A stretch of DNA of 64,000 nt from Photorhabdus khanii NC19. Its GTDB lineage: Bacteria; Pseudomonadota; Gammaproteobacteria; Enterobacterales; Enterobacteriaceae. Position numbers and translations under genes: made by a program. Below are positions 32,255-43,523 of the stretch, in pieces (position 1 is the first letter of the stretch; every line of letters starts with the position of its first letter). Location of the stretch: assembly GCF_000517265.1 (NCBI RefSeq), contig NZ_AYSJ01000004.1:104996-168995 (forward strand). Reading direction: 5' to 3'. The notes under the pieces were generated by a model that saw only the letters and a program-made list of their open reading frames with translations, had not been told where the DNA came from and searched no databases.

Positions 32255-33065
32255 TAGAGTCCACCAAGGGCACTTCGCCCGTAAACGCTTCGGGCAAAAC
32301 TTTTTAACCGATCAGTTTGTCATTGATAGTATTGTTACCGCTATCAATCCACAACCAGGCCAGGCAGTGCTGGAAATCGGCCCCGGTCTTGGCGCATTGA
32401 CAGAACCGGTTGGTGAGCGCATGGATAAAATGACTGTGGTTGAACTCGACCGCGATTTAGCTGCACGTCTGCAAGTTCATCCGCAATTAAAAGATAAGCT
32501 GACCATTATCCAGCAAGATGCAATGACCGTTAATTTTAGCGAATTGTCTCAACAAAGAGAGTTGCCGCTGCGGGTCTTTGGTAATTTACCTTACAATATT
32601 TCCACGCCGTTGATGTTTCACCTTTTCAGCTATACTAATGCTATTGCTGATATGCATTTTATGTTGCAAAAAGAGGTAGTAAACCGACTGGTAGCAGGCC
32701 CCGGCAGCAAAGCTTTCGGGCGGTTAAGTGTCATGGCCCAATATTATTGTCAGGTTATCCCAGTGCTGGAAGTACCGCCAACCGCGTTTACTCCCGCACC
32801 TAAAGTCGATTCAGCAGTTGTACGTCTGATACCGCACAAAAGCATACCTCACCCGGTCAAAAATATTCGTATGCTAAGCCGGATCACTACTCAGGCTTTC
32901 AACCAACGGCGTAAAACTATCCGTAACAGCCTCGGTGATCTTTTCACTGTAGAACAGCTCACAGAACTGGGTATCAATCCAGGTACACGCGCAGAGAATA
33001 TTTCTGTTGAGCAATACTGCAAAATGGCAAACTGGTTATCGGAACAACCTGAAATGCAGTCATAA
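32247..33065 (+). CDS. rsmA: 16S rRNA (A1518/A1519) dimethyltransferase
   Basis: Dimethylates two adjacent adenines in helix 45 of 16S rRNA (the kasugamycin-sensitivity enzyme, ksgA). It has 272 residues (273 in E. coli). The SAM-binding motif is [12 protein letters not shown] and the catalytic motif NLPYNIS. The N-terminal [12 protein letters not shown] is typical. It overlaps pdxA by eight bases and is followed 12 bases later by apaG, in the conserved operon. Confidence 0.97.
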   Translation: MNNRVHQGHFARKRFGQNFLTDQFVIDSIVTAINPQPGQAVLEIGPGLGALTEPVGERMDKMTVVELDRDLAARLQVHPQLKDKLTIIQQDAMTVNFSELSQQRELPLRVFGNLPYNISTPLMFHLFSYTNAIADMHFMLQKEVVNRLVAGPGSKAFGRLSVMAQYYCQVIPVLEVPPTAFTPAPKVDSAVVRLIPHKSIPHPVKNIRMLSRITTQAFNQRRKTIRNSLGDLFTVEQLTELGINPGTRAENISVEQYCKMANWLSEQPEMQS

Positions 33066-33077
33066 CAGGAGTCAACC

Positions 33078-33455
33078 ATGATTAATGCGCCCAGAGTTTC
33101 TATTCAGGTACAAAGTGTTTATGTCGAGAGCCAATCGTATCCCGAGCAACAGCGTTTCGTTTTTGCCTATACAATCACTATCCGTAATCTTGGGCGCGAA
33201 CCGGTTCAGTTAATCAACCGTTATTGGCTAATTACCAATAGTGACGGTCACCAGACTGAAGTTCAGGGGGAAGGTGTTGTTGGTGAACAACCCATAATCC
33301 TGCCTGGTACAGAATACCGTTACACCAGTGGCGCTATATTAGAAACGCCTTTAGGCACGATGCAAGGCCATTATGAAATGGTCGATCACAATGGTGATCC
33401 ATTCCGCGTTGCCATTCCGGTTTTCCGTTTGGCTATCCCAACTCTGATTAATTAA
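33078..33455 (+). CDS. apaG: ApaG (Co2+/Mg2+ efflux-associated protein)
   Basis: Single-domain fibronectin-like beta-sandwich of 125 residues, as in E. coli. The glycine-rich segment [14 protein letters not shown] and the motif YRYTSG are characteristic. A link with divalent metal tolerance has been reported, but the molecular function is not settled. It has a good AGGAG site and is followed after two bases by apaH. Confidence 0.95.
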   Translation: MINAPRVSIQVQSVYVESQSYPEQQRFVFAYTITIRNLGREPVQLINRYWLITNSDGHQTEVQGEGVVGEQPIILPGTEYRYTSGAILETPLGTMQGHYEMVDHNGDPFRVAIPVFRLAIPTLIN

Positions 33456-33457
33456 TT

Positions 33458-34285
33458 ATGTCTACCTATCTGATCGGTGATATTCATGGCTGCTATCATG
33501 AATTACGAGTTTTATTAACTAAAGCCAATTTTGATCCCAAAAAGGATACATTATGGCTGACAGGAGACTTAGTTGCCCGTGGCCCAGATTCTCTTGAAGT
33601 TCTGCGGTATGTTAAACAGTTAGGTTCAGCCGCAAAAATAGTATTAGGCAATCATGATCTTCATTTATTAGGCGTTTATGCCGGGATCAGCCGTAATAAA
33701 CCTAAAGACAAAATTAATGAATTACTGTCCGCTCCAGATGCAGACGAATTAATTAATTGGCTACGCAAACAACCGCTATTACAGTGCGACGATGATCTGA
33801 AACTGGTCATGACACATGCGGGTATTACGCCCCAATGGGATCTGGAAACAGCTAAAATATGCGCTGGCGAAGTTGAAGTCATGCTCAATAGTAGCAGCTA
33901 TCCTCTGTTTCTCAATTCAATGTATGGGGATATGCCGAATAACTGGTCACCGGAACTTTCTGGACTGGGGCGCTTACGTTTCAGTACCAATGCATTAACA
34001 CGTATGCGTTACTGTTTTCCAAATGGTCAGCTAGATATGCTTTGCAAAGATAAACCCGAAAGTGCTCCCGCACCGCTGAAACCTTGGTTTGAACTGCCAT
34101 TGCCAATCCCTGAAGAGTATTCCATCGTTTTCGGCCACTGGGCCTCACTGGAAGGTCAGGGAGTACCAGAAAGATTTTATGCATTGGATACAGGTTGCTG
34201 CTGGGGAGGCGAGCTAACCATACTGCGTTGGGAAGATAAACAATATTTTACGCAACCATCGCTGTCAGCCGTAAAACAGCACTAA
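33458..34285 (+). CDS. apaH: Bis(5'-nucleosyl)-tetraphosphatase, symmetrical
   Basis: Hydrolyses Ap4A to two ADP and also removes Np4 caps from RNA. It has 275 residues. The metallophosphatase signature is complete: [20 protein letters not shown] and GNHDLHLLG, with further metal His in [11 protein letters not shown] and FGHWASLEG. It ends the lptD operon and is followed by a clear terminator. Confidence 0.96.
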   Translation: MSTYLIGDIHGCYHELRVLLTKANFDPKKDTLWLTGDLVARGPDSLEVLRYVKQLGSAAKIVLGNHDLHLLGVYAGISRNKPKDKINELLSAPDADELINWLRKQPLLQCDDDLKLVMTHAGITPQWDLETAKICAGEVEVMLNSSSYPLFLNSMYGDMPNNWSPELSGLGRLRFSTNALTRMRYCFPNGQLDMLCKDKPESAPAPLKPWFELPLPIPEEYSIVFGHWASLEGQGVPERFYALDTGCCWGGELTILRWEDKQYFTQPSLSAVKQH

Positions 34286-34291
34286 AACCAG

Positions 34292-34325
34292 ACACGCCGT
34301 GAAGAAAGTTCATCGGCGTGTTTTA
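34292..34325 (+). terminator. Terminator after apaH
   Basis: Hairpin ACACGCCG / CGGCGTGT with a 14-base loop, followed by TTTTAT, starting six bases after the apaH stop. It lies just before the convergent folA stop and may act on both strands. Confidence 0.85.
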
Positions 34326-34329
34326 TCAA

Positions 34330-34815
34330 TTAGATACGGCGTTGTAAAATCTCAAAACAGTAGCTGTGAGAATTTAATCCATCTGCATCATGGTATTCAG
34401 TAAATTCAGAATCCCACTCATCTGGCTCATAATCAGGAAAATGAGTATCACCTATCACTTCTGCATCAATATGAGTCAGATACATACGGCTAGCCAGCGA
34501 GATGAACTGGTCATAAATTTTACCGCCCCCCATCACCATAATCTCTTCTGCATCACCGGCTACTGCCAGTGCTTCATCAACTGAACTTACCCAGGTTACA
34601 CGTTCATCGTTACCCGGTTGACTACTCAATACAATATTGAGCCGCCCTGGCAATGGGCGACCTATGGATTCATAAGTTACTCGTCCCATAATGACTGGTT
34701 TATTCAATGTATTACGTTTAAACCAAGCCAGATCCCCCGGCAGATGCCACGGCATTGTATTCTCCATGCCGATAATCCGATCCATAGCTAAAGCAGCGAT
34801 CAAGCTGATATTCAT
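34330..34815 (-). CDS. folA: Dihydrofolate reductase
   Basis: NADPH-dependent reduction of dihydrofolate to tetrahydrofolate, the target of trimethoprim. It has 161 residues (159 in E. coli). The catalytic acid is Asp28 in [13 protein letters not shown], and the cofactor-binding motifs [17 protein letters not shown] and [10 protein letters not shown] are intact. Convergent with apaH as in E. coli. Confidence 0.97.
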   Translation of the reverse strand: MNISLIAALAMDRIIGMENTMPWHLPGDLAWFKRNTLNKPVIMGRVTYESIGRPLPGRLNIVLSSQPGNDERVTWVSSVDEALAVAGDAEEIMVMGGGKIYDQFISLASRMYLTHIDAEVIGDTHFPDYEPDEWDSEFTEYHDADGLNSHSYCFEILQRRI

Positions 34816-34993
34816 TGAGTCACCTTATAGGCAAATAGTATAAAAATTGGTGACACTATACGGAAAGGGATGTACCCAGTCGATAGGATCAACACTTTCT
34901 TAAGTACAAAAAATTCATTTATACTTGATTTGTCGATTAAGATATTTATTGATCAAAATAATAACAAATCTAATATTAACTATAGGGTACATT

Positions 34994-35608
34994 ATGCTGG
35001 AAACATCACTGTTCGTCATCACCATATCAACTTTGGGCATGCTCTCTCCCGGTCCCGATTTCTTTCTGGTAGTCAAAAATGCCATACGTTATCAACGTCC
35101 TGCCGCAATGATGACAGTGATGGGATTAATTGCCGCTATCGCCTGCCATATGGTTTACTGTGTCGCTGGACTGGCTATTCTTATTACCACTACTCCGTGG
35201 TTGTTTAATCTGATGAAATATGCCGGAGCGGCTTATCTTATTTGGATCGGGATCAATAGCCTGCTTTCCCGCGGAGGAAATACCGTCACTCTTGATGACC
35301 AGACACGACAAATTGTCACTTTTAAAAAAGCGTTTATGCAGGGATTTCTATGTAATCTGCTGAATCCAAAAGCAACCTTATTCTTCCTGGCAATATTTAC
35401 TCAGATACTAAACGTCAATTCGGGTGTTGATGAAAAATTATGGTATGCCTTTATTATCTGGAGCCTGGCGGCCATCTATTGGCCATTATTGGTAATATTG
35501 ATCCAGAGTGCGCCAGTACGCCGTGGATTAGTTAAAGCTCAAAAGATTATTGATAAACTGCTTGGCGTTGTTTTGATTGGCTTAGGTGTCAAAGTGGCAC
35601 TGGGATAA
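34994..35608 (+). CDS. LysE/RhtB-family amino acid exporter
   Basis: Membrane protein of 204 residues with about six helices. ATG 34994 (MLETSLFVITISTLGMLSPG) has an AGGG site. An open frame further upstream is not conserved. The family motif SPGPDFFLVVKN and the segment NLLNPKATLFFLAIF are those of the RhtB/LysE family, which exports amino acids such as threonine, homoserine or lysine. The precise substrate cannot be told. E. coli has kefC and other genes at this position, so this gene is a local difference. Confidence 0.85.
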   Translation: MLETSLFVITISTLGMLSPGPDFFLVVKNAIRYQRPAAMMTVMGLIAAIACHMVYCVAGLAILITTTPWLFNLMKYAGAAYLIWIGINSLLSRGGNTVTLDDQTRQIVTFKKAFMQGFLCNLLNPKATLFFLAIFTQILNVNSGVDEKLWYAFIIWSLAAIYWPLLVILIQSAPVRRGLVKAQKIIDKLLGVVLIGLGVKVALG

Positions 35609-35654
35609 CAGGAGTTCATTCCCTCCCTTTAAGTTTTCAATGAATATAAAAAAA

Positions 35655-35685
35655 GTGCGCTTAAATTAGAGCGCACCTTTTTATT
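35655..35685. terminator. Bidirectional terminator between the LysE-type gene and carB
   Basis: Hairpin GTGCGCT / AGCGCAC with an 8-base loop, flanked by AAAAAAA on the left and CCTTTTTAT on the right. It therefore has a T-run on both strands and serves the two convergent genes. Confidence 0.85.
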
Positions 35686-35708
35686 ACTTCAATTAATCAG
35701 AATACAGA

Positions 35709-38700
35709 CTAGCTATTAATCTCCGCATGCATTTCCTGTACAGAGATCACCTGCTCGGTTGGATCTGCGCTCAGTGCCATTGTTGTAGCAAAACCGCCAT
35801 TCAATGTAGTGTCATAATGCACTTTATATTGCAGTGCACTACGGCGAATAAGCTTGGAATCCTCAATCGCCTGACGACCAGCGGTGGTGTTCACTATATA
35901 GCTATACTCACCATTTTTGATTCTATCCTGAATATGCGGACGCCCTTCGTGAACTTTGTTCACCAAGCGAGGATTGATTCCCGCTTCACCCAGCACAACT
36001 GCCGTACCGTGAGTCGCATCCAATTCAAAGCCCTGCTTCAACAACTTCGCCGCTAAATCTACGACTCGGCCTTTATCACCATCACGCACCGACAAAAGGG
36101 CTCTGCCACTCTGTTTCATTCTGGAGTCACATCCCAACAGGGCTTTTGAGAAAGCTTCTGCAAAAGTACGGCCAACACCCATCACTTCCCCGGTTGAGCG
36201 CATTTCAGGCCCAAGAATCGGATCCACACCAGGGAATTTGTTGAAAGGCAGTACAACCTCTTTCACCGAGTAGTATGGCGGGATGATCTCCTGAGTTGCG
36301 CCCTGTTCAGCCAGAGACTGGCCCACCATCACACGAGCGGCAACTTTCGCCAATGGCAAACCGGTAGCTTTAGAAACAAATGGCACAGTACGAGCCGCGC
36401 GAGGGTTGACTTCAATCAGGTAAACCTCGTCATTCTTGACTGCAAACTGGACATTCATCAAACCACGGACACACAACTCAAACGCCAGTTTTTCTACCTG
36501 CTGACGCATGACATCCTGAATTTCCTGACTCAATGTGTAAGCCGGCAGTGAACAAGCGGAATCACCGGAGTGAACACCTGCCTGCTCAATGTGTTCCATA
36601 ATGCCACCAATCAGCACACGTTCACCGTCACAGATAGCATCAACATCCACTTCTATTGCATCATCAAGGAAACGATCAAGCAGTACCGGGGCATCATTAG
36701 ATACACTGACCGCCGTCTGGAAGTAACGACGCAGGTCAGCTTCGTCATATACGATTTCCATCGCACGGCCACCCAGAACATAAGATGGGCGAACCACCAG
36801 CGGATAACCCAGCGCATTCCCTTTCTCAACCGCTCGTTCAATCGTCGCCACAGTGGCATTTTCTGGTTGTTTCAGACCGAGACGATTGACCGCCTGTTTG
36901 AAACGCTCACGATCTTCAGCACGATCAATCGCATCCGGGCTGGTACCAATAATTGGCACACCTGCGGTTTCCAACTCACGAGCCAATTTCAACGGAGTCT
37001 GCCCACCATACTGAACAATCACCCCTTTTGGCTGCTCAACACGCACAATTTCAAGCACATCTTCCAAAGTAACCGGTTCGAAATAGAGGCGATCCGAAGT
37101 GTCGTAATCCGTTGAAACTGTTTCTGGGTTACAGTTCACCATAATGGTTTCATAACCATCTTCACGCAGTGCCAGTGATGCATGAACACAGCAGTAGTCA
37201 AACTCGATCCCTTGTCCAATACGATTAGGACCACCGCCCAACACCATGATTTTCGGCTTGTCACTATTCGGATTGGCTTCACACTCATCTTCATAAGTGG
37301 AATACATGTACGCGGTATCAGTCGCAAATTCTGCCGCACAGGTATCAACCCGTTTGTAAACCGGATACAGATTATATTTGTGACGCAGTTTGCGGATCTC
37401 TTTTTCCGCCACACCGACCAGTTGCGCCAGACGTGCGTCAGCAAAACCTTTGCGTTTCAAATGACGCAGGAAATCGACAGTCAGGCTGTTAATTCCCTGT
37501 TCAGCTACTTGCTCTTCCAGTCGCACCAATTCTTCAATTTGCACTAAGAACCAGCGGTCAATATCAGTCAGATTGAAAACACCATCAACCGACATACCGG
37601 CACGGAAAGCATCGGCGATATACCAAATACGCTCCGCACCAGCATCTTTCAATTCACGGCGTATTTTGGTCAATGCTTGTGGATCATCCAGACTAACTTT
37701 CGGATCAAAGCCGGTTGCGCCCACTTCCAAACCACGCAACGCTTTTTGCATGGATTCTTGCTGAGTACGGCCAATCGCCATCACCTCACCAACAGATTTC
37801 ATCTGAGTCGTCAGGCGATCATTGGCGCCGGCAAATTTCTCGAAATTGAAACGAGGAATTTTAGTCACTACGTAATCAATAGAAGGTTCAAAGGAAGCTG
37901 GCGTGCGACCACCAGTGATATCATTCATCAGTTCATCAAGGGTATAACCTACCGCCAGCTTGGCGGCAATTTTAGCAATCGGGAAACCTGTCGCTTTCGA
38001 AGCCAATGCAGAAGAGCGGGAAACCCGCGGGTTCATTTCGATGATAACTAAACGGCCATTTTTCGGGTTCACCGCAAACTGAACGTTAGAGCCTCCGGTT
38101 TCCACACCGATTTCACGCAGTACCGCCATCGAAGCGTTACGCATGATTTGGTATTCTTTATCTGTCAGGGTTTGGGCCGGTGCAACAGTGATGGAATCGC
38201 CAGTGTGAATCCCCATGGCATCGAAGTTTTCAATCGAACAGACGATGATGCAGTTATCATTTTTATCACGCACCACCTCCATTTCATACTCTTTCCAACC
38301 AATCAGCGATTCATCAATCAATAGCTCATTGGTCGGCGAAAGATCCAAACCACGCTCACAAATTTCTTCAAATTCTTCGCGGTTATAGGCAATCCCCCCC
38401 CCACTTCCTCCCATAGTAAAGGAAGGACGGATAATACAAGGAAAACCAACTTTATCTGCAACGGCCAGCGCTTCTTCCATTGAATGGGCGATACCAGAAC
38501 GCGGAGTTTCCAAGCCTATCTTTTTCATTGCCATATCGAAACGGCGACGATCTTCCGCTTTATCAATCGCATCTGCGGTAGCGCCAATCATAGTCACGCC
38601 AAATTCTTTCAAAACCCCCTGGCGTTCCAGTTCCAACGCACAGTTCAGCGCAGTTTGTCCACCCATGGTTGGCAAAACTGCATCAGGACGCTCTTTTTCA

Positions 38701-38933
38701 ATGATTTTACGTACCACTTCCCAGTGGATCGGCTCAATATAAGTGGCATCCGCCATTTCTGGATCAGTCATGATGGTGGCAGGGTTTGAGTTCACCAACA
38801 CAACACGATAACCTTCTTCCCGTAACGCTTTGCAAGCCTGTGCACCTGAATAATCGAATTCACACGCCTGGCCGATAACAATTGGACCAGCACCCAAGAT
38901 CAGGATACTTTTAATATCAGTACGTTTTGCCAT
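35709..38933 (-). CDS. carB: Carbamoyl-phosphate synthase, large subunit
   Basis: Makes carbamoyl phosphate from bicarbonate, ammonia (from CarA) and two ATP, for pyrimidine and arginine synthesis. It has 1074 residues (1073 in E. coli). Two homologous ATP-grasp halves are evident: the first starts [20 protein letters not shown], the second around [22 protein letters not shown]-terminal MGS-like allosteric domain binds UMP/IMP/ornithine. It starts 15 bases after the carA stop. Confidence 0.98.
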   Translation of the reverse strand: MAKRTDIKSILILGAGPIVIGQACEFDYSGAQACKALREEGYRVVLVNSNPATIMTDPEMADATYIEPIHWEVVRKIIEKERPDAVLPTMGGQTALNCALELERQGVLKEFGVTMIGATADAIDKAEDRRRFDMAMKKIGLETPRSGIAHSMEEALAVADKVGFPCIIRPSFTMGGSGGGIAYNREEFEEICERGLDLSPTNELLIDESLIGWKEYEMEVVRDKNDNCIIVCSIENFDAMGIHTGDSITVAPAQTLTDKEYQIMRNASMAVLREIGVETGGSNVQFAVNPKNGRLVIIEMNPRVSRSSALASKATGFPIAKIAAKLAVGYTLDELMNDITGGRTPASFEPSIDYVVTKIPRFNFEKFAGANDRLTTQMKSVGEVMAIGRTQQESMQKALRGLEVGATGFDPKVSLDDPQALTKIRRELKDAGAERIWYIADAFRAGMSVDGVFNLTDIDRWFLVQIEELVRLEEQVAEQGINSLTVDFLRHLKRKGFADARLAQLVGVAEKEIRKLRHKYNLYPVYKRVDTCAAEFATDTAYMYSTYEDECEANPNSDKPKIMVLGGGPNRIGQGIEFDYCCVHASLALREDGYETIMVNCNPETVSTDYDTSDRLYFEPVTLEDVLEIVRVEQPKGVIVQYGGQTPLKLARELETAGVPIIGTSPDAIDRAEDRERFKQAVNRLGLKQPENATVATIERAVEKGNALGYPLVVRPSYVLGGRAMEIVYDEADLRRYFQTAVSVSNDAPVLLDRFLDDAIEVDVDAICDGERVLIGGIMEHIEQAGVHSGDSACSLPAYTLSQEIQDVMRQQVEKLAFELCVRGLMNVQFAVKNDEVYLIEVNPRAARTVPFVSKATGLPLAKVAARVMVGQSLAEQGATQEIIPPYYSVKEVVLPFNKFPGVDPILGPEMRSTGEVMGVGRTFAEAFSKALLGCDSRMKQSGRALLSVRDGDKGRVVDLAAKLLKQGFELDATHGTAVVLGEAGINPRLVNKVHEGRPHIQDRIKNGEYSYIVNTTAGRQAIEDSKLIRRSALQYKVHYDTTLNGGFATTMALSADPTEQVISVQEMHAEINS

Positions 38934-38948
38934 TTTATTCTCTCCTGA

Positions 38949-40106
38949 TTACTTGGTGTTATGACGATTATTTTGCTGACAGTGCTGTTTAATCAGCTCG
39001 ATAAAGTGATCGAACAATGACGACGTTTCATGTGGGCCAGGGCTAGCTTCCGGATGCCCCTGAAAGCTGAATGCCGATTTATCTGTGCGATGAATTCCTT
39101 GCAACGTACCATCAAACAGGGATTTATGGGTCACACGCAGATTGGCCGGCAATGACTTTTCATCTACAGCAAAACCGTGGTTCTGTGCGGTAATCATCAC
39201 AATATTACGATCAAGATCTTTTACCGGATGGTTAGCTCCGTGATGGCCAAATTTCATTTTCATTGTTTCGGCACCACTCGCCAATGCCAGCAATTGGTGC
39301 CCAAGGCAAATACCAAAGATTGGAATATTTGTCTCAAGGAGAGTTTTAATTGTTTCAATCGCATAGCCACAAGGTGCCGGATCGCCCGGGCCATTGGACA
39401 AGAAAATACCATCTGGATTCAGCTTCAATACATCCTCAGCCGGTGTCTGAGCGGGAACCACTGTCAGGCGACAGCCACGATCTACCAGCATCCGCAAAAT
39501 ATTGCGTTTTGCACCAAAATCGTAAGCAACAACATGATAAGGCAGCTCTTGCTTCTCTTCCGGTAATCCATCTGCCAGAGTCCAACTTCCCTGTAACCAC
39601 GGATAAACCTGCTCCGTTGTCACCTCTTTTGCTAAATCCATCCCTTCCAGCCCTGGGAACGCTTGTGCTTTTTCTAGTGCAACCTGAGCGTTAATCTGCT
39701 TACCTGCTATAATACAACCATTCTGTGAACCTTTTTCCCTTAACAAGCGGGTCAGTTTACGGGTATCGATATCCGCTATCGCAACAATATTATGGCGTTT
39801 AAGGTAATCAGAAAGCGTTTCTTCGCTACGGAAGTTACTGGTCAATAACGGCAGATCACGAATTACCAGCCCCTGGGCCTGAACTTTTAGTGATTCTTTA
39901 TCGGCTGAGTTAACACCGACATTACCAATATGGGGATAAGTAAGAGTGACAATTTGGCGGGAATAGGAAGGGTCTGTGAGAATTTCTTGATATCCGGTCA
40001 TTGAGGTATTGAAAACCACTTCCCCAACTGCCGCCCCTTCAGCACCTATGGCGCGACCGTGGAATTGGGTTCCGTCTTCCAGAACCAATATAGCTGACTT
40101 AATCAA
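38949..40106 (-). CDS. carA: Carbamoyl-phosphate synthase, small (glutaminase) subunit
   Basis: Class I glutaminase subunit that supplies ammonia to CarB. The start is set at TTG 40106 ([15 protein letters not shown]), five bases after GGAGGG, giving 385 residues. E. coli carA also starts with TTG in the same context; an in-frame ATG at 40133 would lie upstream of this site. The nucleophile Cys is in [14 protein letters not shown] and the His-Glu pair in [10 protein letters not shown]. Transcribed with carB from the tandem promoters upstream. Confidence 0.96.
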   Translation of the reverse strand: MIKSAILVLEDGTQFHGRAIGAEGAAVGEVVFNTSMTGYQEILTDPSYSRQIVTLTYPHIGNVGVNSADKESLKVQAQGLVIRDLPLLTSNFRSEETLSDYLKRHNIVAIADIDTRKLTRLLREKGSQNGCIIAGKQINAQVALEKAQAFPGLEGMDLAKEVTTEQVYPWLQGSWTLADGLPEEKQELPYHVVAYDFGAKRNILRMLVDRGCRLTVVPAQTPAEDVLKLNPDGIFLSNGPGDPAPCGYAIETIKTLLETNIPIFGICLGHQLLALASGAETMKMKFGHHGANHPVKDLDRNIVMITAQNHGFAVDEKSLPANLRVTHKSLFDGTLQGIHRTDKSAFSFQGHPEASPGPHETSSLFDHFIELIKQHCQQNNRHNTK

Positions 40107-40116
40107 AACACCCTCC

Positions 40117-40155
40117 AGAGAATAATAAATCACAATTAGTGCATATTAATTCAGA
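40117..40155 (-). promoter_or_regulatory. Two ARG boxes (ArgR operator) at the carAB downstream promoter
   Basis: Two 18-base half-palindromic boxes separated by three bases: 40138-40155 reads TCTGAATTAATATGCACT on the minus strand (one mismatch to the core), and 40117-40134 reads TGTGATTTATTATTCTCT, which is weaker. Order, spacing and sequence are almost those of E. coli carAB P2, where ArgR with arginine represses. Confidence 0.75.
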
Positions 40156-40216
40156 TTTGTTCGTCAAAATCAATGCCAAAGCTGCTTTTTAGGCAAAATT
40201 TCGGCAAATTGCGCGC

Positions 40217-40245
40217 ATTCTAATGATGAGAGGGATAGTTGTCTA
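40217..40245 (-). promoter_or_regulatory. carAB upstream promoter P1
   Basis: On the minus strand TAGACA (40240-40245) and TAGAAT (40217-40222) are separated by 17 bases. The following sequence (AATTTGCCGAAATTTTGCC) resembles the E. coli P1 region, where pyrimidines and purines control initiation. Confidence 0.7.
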
Positions 40246-40255
40246 TAAAAAATGT

Positions 40256-40480
40256 TACTTTTATTATTTTTTTGCACACTTCACCGAAAAAACCAACAAA
40301 AGAAGACCAAAAACAGAAATAAAGTTAACTTAGAAAACGGTTGCCAGCATAGAAGATTTAATTTTTAGGCGAAAAACTGAAAAGAATCATAAAAAGGAGA
40401 AAAAATAAGACAATAACGGTAAAAAATAAGACAAAAATAAGAAAAATCAATGACAATAAAATATAATAAAACAAAACAAC
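40256..40480. other. A-rich non-coding stretch upstream of carA
   Basis: No gene is visible in this roughly 225-base block. The plus strand is extremely A-rich with hardly any T beyond 40380, and contains two direct copies of AAAAATAAGACAA (about 40401 and 40422). It lies between the dapB terminator and carAB P1. Confidence 0.6.
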
Positions 40481-40515
40481 CAAAAATCGCACAATATATA
40501 AATTAATCATGCGAT
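40481..40515 (-). terminator. Probable dapB terminator
   Basis: Minus-strand hairpin ATCGCA / TGCGAT with an 18-base AT-rich loop, followed by TTTTGG, about 25 bases beyond the dapB stop. The stem is only six pairs, so strength is uncertain. Confidence 0.45.
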
Positions 40516-40539
40516 ATCAGGTGGTTATAAAAATATTTT

Positions 40540-41367
<828 letters not shown>

Positions 41368-41482
41368 TCACTGTGAATTAATCCCTTTCCTGATTTAACA
41401 CAGGCGATCAGTCAGATAAATATCTTAAATCAATAGATTACGAGCAACCTCACTCATAATCCGGCGCAGTACTTTAAATTAC

Positions 41483-42436
41483 TTAACTAATCTGTTTAAC
41501 TTCAACACGTAACTCTTTCGGCACTTCGAAAACAATATTTTCTTCCCTGCCATGTAATTCCTCGACAGAATCAGCACCAAGATTTTTCAGCCGCTCAATG
41601 ACTTGCTGAACTAAGATATCCGGTGCCGAAGCTCCCGCAGTCACGCCAATCAGAGAAACACCTGTTATCCATTCTTTTTTAATATCATCAGCAGAATCTA
41701 TCAGGTAAGCAGGTTTACCAACACGTTGAGCTAACTCTGCAAGGCGGTTAGAGTTAGATGAATTCTTCGAACCCACAACCAATACAACATCAGCATCAGA
41801 TGCCAGATCCCGTACCGCTTCCTGGCGGTTAGTCGTCGCATAGCAGATATCATCTTTACGCGGGCCGACAATGTTGGGAAATCGCTCATTAAGCGCATCA
41901 ATCACTTCTGAAGTATCATCAACAGATAACGTTGTTTGAGTCATAAAACACAAGTTATCTTCATCTTTGACGTTCAGATTCCACACATCTTCGGGAGATT
42001 CAACCAGATACATTCCACCATCAGCATTATTGTACTGACCCATTGTCCCTTCAACTTCCGGATGCCCAGCGTGACCAATAAGAATAGCTTCTTTGCCTTT
42101 GCGACTAGCTCTGGCTACTTCCATATGGACTTTAGTTACCAAAGGACAAGTCGCATCGAACAGCATCGTCAGATTGCGGGAACGGGCTTCTGCGCGGATC
42201 GCCTGTGAAACGCCGTGGGCAGAAAAAATCAGAATCGCATCATCGGGTACTTCTGCGATGTCTTCAATAAAGATAGCACCCCGCTTGCGCAGGTTATCCA
42301 CAACATAGCGGTTATGTACAACCTCATGGCGAACATAGATCGGTGCACCATATAATTCCAGAGCACGTTCTACAATACTGATGGCTCGGTCAACGCCGGC
42401 ACAAAAACCACGCGGGTTAGCCAACAATATCTGCAT
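41483..42436 (-). CDS. ispH: 4-hydroxy-3-methylbut-2-enyl diphosphate reductase
   Basis: Last enzyme of the MEP isoprenoid pathway, an iron-sulfur protein making IPP and DMAPP. ATG 42436 ([18 protein letters not shown]) gives 317 residues, with GGAGG upstream. The three cluster-binding Cys are in [17 protein letters not shown] and ICYATTNRQ. The glutamate in the family motif EVEG-T is present. The start overlaps the 3' end of fkpB by 20 bases, in the ribF-ileS-lspA-fkpB-ispH operon. Confidence 0.97.
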   Translation of the reverse strand: MQILLANPRGFCAGVDRAISIVERALELYGAPIYVRHEVVHNRYVVDNLRKRGAIFIEDIAEVPDDAILIFSAHGVSQAIRAEARSRNLTMLFDATCPLVTKVHMEVARASRKGKEAILIGHAGHPEVEGTMGQYNNADGGMYLVESPEDVWNLNVKDEDNLCFMTQTTLSVDDTSEVIDALNERFPNIVGPRKDDICYATTNRQEAVRDLASDADVVLVVGSKNSSNSNRLAELAQRVGKPAYLIDSADDIKKEWITGVSLIGVTAGASAPDILVQQVIERLKNLGADSVEELHGREENIVFEVPKELRVEVKQIS

Positions 42437-42887
42437 GGTTTTCCTCCAACTGTGGATCAATTTCCAACACTTCAATCTCAAATGTGATGTTCTGATCGGC
42501 TAACGGGTGATTGAAATCAACAGTGACGGACTCCTCTGCCACTTCTTTTACAATGCCTGGCATTTCACTGCCATTCATTGCCATAAATAACATTATAGTT
42601 CCAATTTCAGGAATCCCCGTTTCGGCAAAATCACGCGGAGTAAAATATTGAATCAGATCAGGATTCGGTTTACCAAATACAGCCTCACCAGCCAGAGTAA
42701 ATGTGTGTTTATCTCCCTCTTTCAGACCAGTAAGCTGCTGTTCCAAAGGAGCAGAAAGGGTTCCATCACCTAAACGGAATAATGCAGGTTTACCCTGATG
42801 GTGGGAGGAATCGGCAGTAGAACCATCTTGCAGTTTTAATGTGAAATGCAGTAAAACCGCACTATCTGCATGCACCTGCTTTGACAT
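42417..42887 (-). CDS. fkpB: FKBP-type peptidyl-prolyl isomerase FkpB (SlpA)
   Basis: SlyD-like FKBP of 156 residues (149 in E. coli), acting as a prolyl isomerase and chaperone. The FKBP core begins [20 protein letters not shown] and contains the inserted-flap region [15 protein letters not shown]. Unlike SlyD it has no His/Cys-rich metal-binding tail. It lies 132 bases after lspA and overlaps ispH by 20 bases. Confidence 0.94.
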   Translation of the reverse strand: MSKQVHADSAVLLHFTLKLQDGSTADSSHHQGKPALFRLGDGTLSAPLEQQLTGLKEGDKHTFTLAGEAVFGKPNPDLIQYFTPRDFAETGIPEIGTIMLFMAMNGSEMPGIVKEVAEESVTVDFNHPLADQNITFEIEVLEIDPQLEENHADIVG

Positions 42888-43019
42888 ATTGCTTAGAACC
42901 TATTTTATTTGCCTATTTTATTTGCCGTTTTTTGTCGTAAAAAGTGAACCTGAGCACTGCCAAGTTCACTATTCATTCACAAGAACGACTTGGACAATAA
43001 CGCCTAGTAAAATAGGCTT

Positions 43020-43523
43020 TTATCCCGCTTTAATTGTCTTTTCATCCGGGCTTAAAAAGCTATCAATGATAACCAATGCGGCCCCGATGCATATCGCCAT
43101 ATCGGCGATATTAAAGGTTGGAAAGTGCCAGTCACCGACATAAAAATCAATAAAATCGATGACAAAACCATGGACCAACCGGTCAAATAGATTACCCAAT
43201 GCTCCACCAATAATCAGGGCATAAGCGATATTACTCAGTTTCTTCTTTGCACTGGAACGATACATCATCACCATCAATACGACTGAAATAGCAACGGCAA
43301 TTAATGCAAACAACCAACGCTGCCAGCCGTCTTTATCCGCAAGGAAACTGAAAGCCGCCCCCAGATTCTGGGCATAAGTCAGGTTGAAATAAGGTATTAA
43401 TGGAACGGATTCATACAGATAAAAGTGCTTCAGCACTAACTGTTTACTACCCAGATCCAGAATCAATACCACGACAACTAACCAAAGCCAGCGAAGGCCA
43501 GTGGAACAAATGGGTCTATTCAT
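43020..43523 (-). CDS. lspA: Lipoprotein signal peptidase (signal peptidase II)
   Basis: Cleaves the signal peptide of prelipoproteins after Lgt action. It has 167 residues (164 in E. coli) and four membrane helices. The catalytic aspartates are Asp114 (GNLFDRL) and Asp141 (FNIADMAIC). The start overlaps the ileS stop (TGATG), so translation is coupled. It completes the lipoprotein pathway begun by lgt earlier in this window. Confidence 0.97.
   Translation of the reverse strand: MNRPICSTGLRWLWLVVVVLILDLGSKQLVLKHFYLYESVPLIPYFNLTYAQNLGAAFSFLADKDGWQRWLFALIAVAISVVLMVMMYRSSAKKKLSNIAYALIIGGALGNLFDRLVHGFVIDFIDFYVGDWHFPTFNIADMAICIGAALVIIDSFLSPDEKTIKAG

Noticed and set aside
36570..38789. Several long plus-strand open frames antisense to carB
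   Set aside because: carB has biased codon use that leaves antisense frames open; none has a ribosome-binding site or recognisable protein features.
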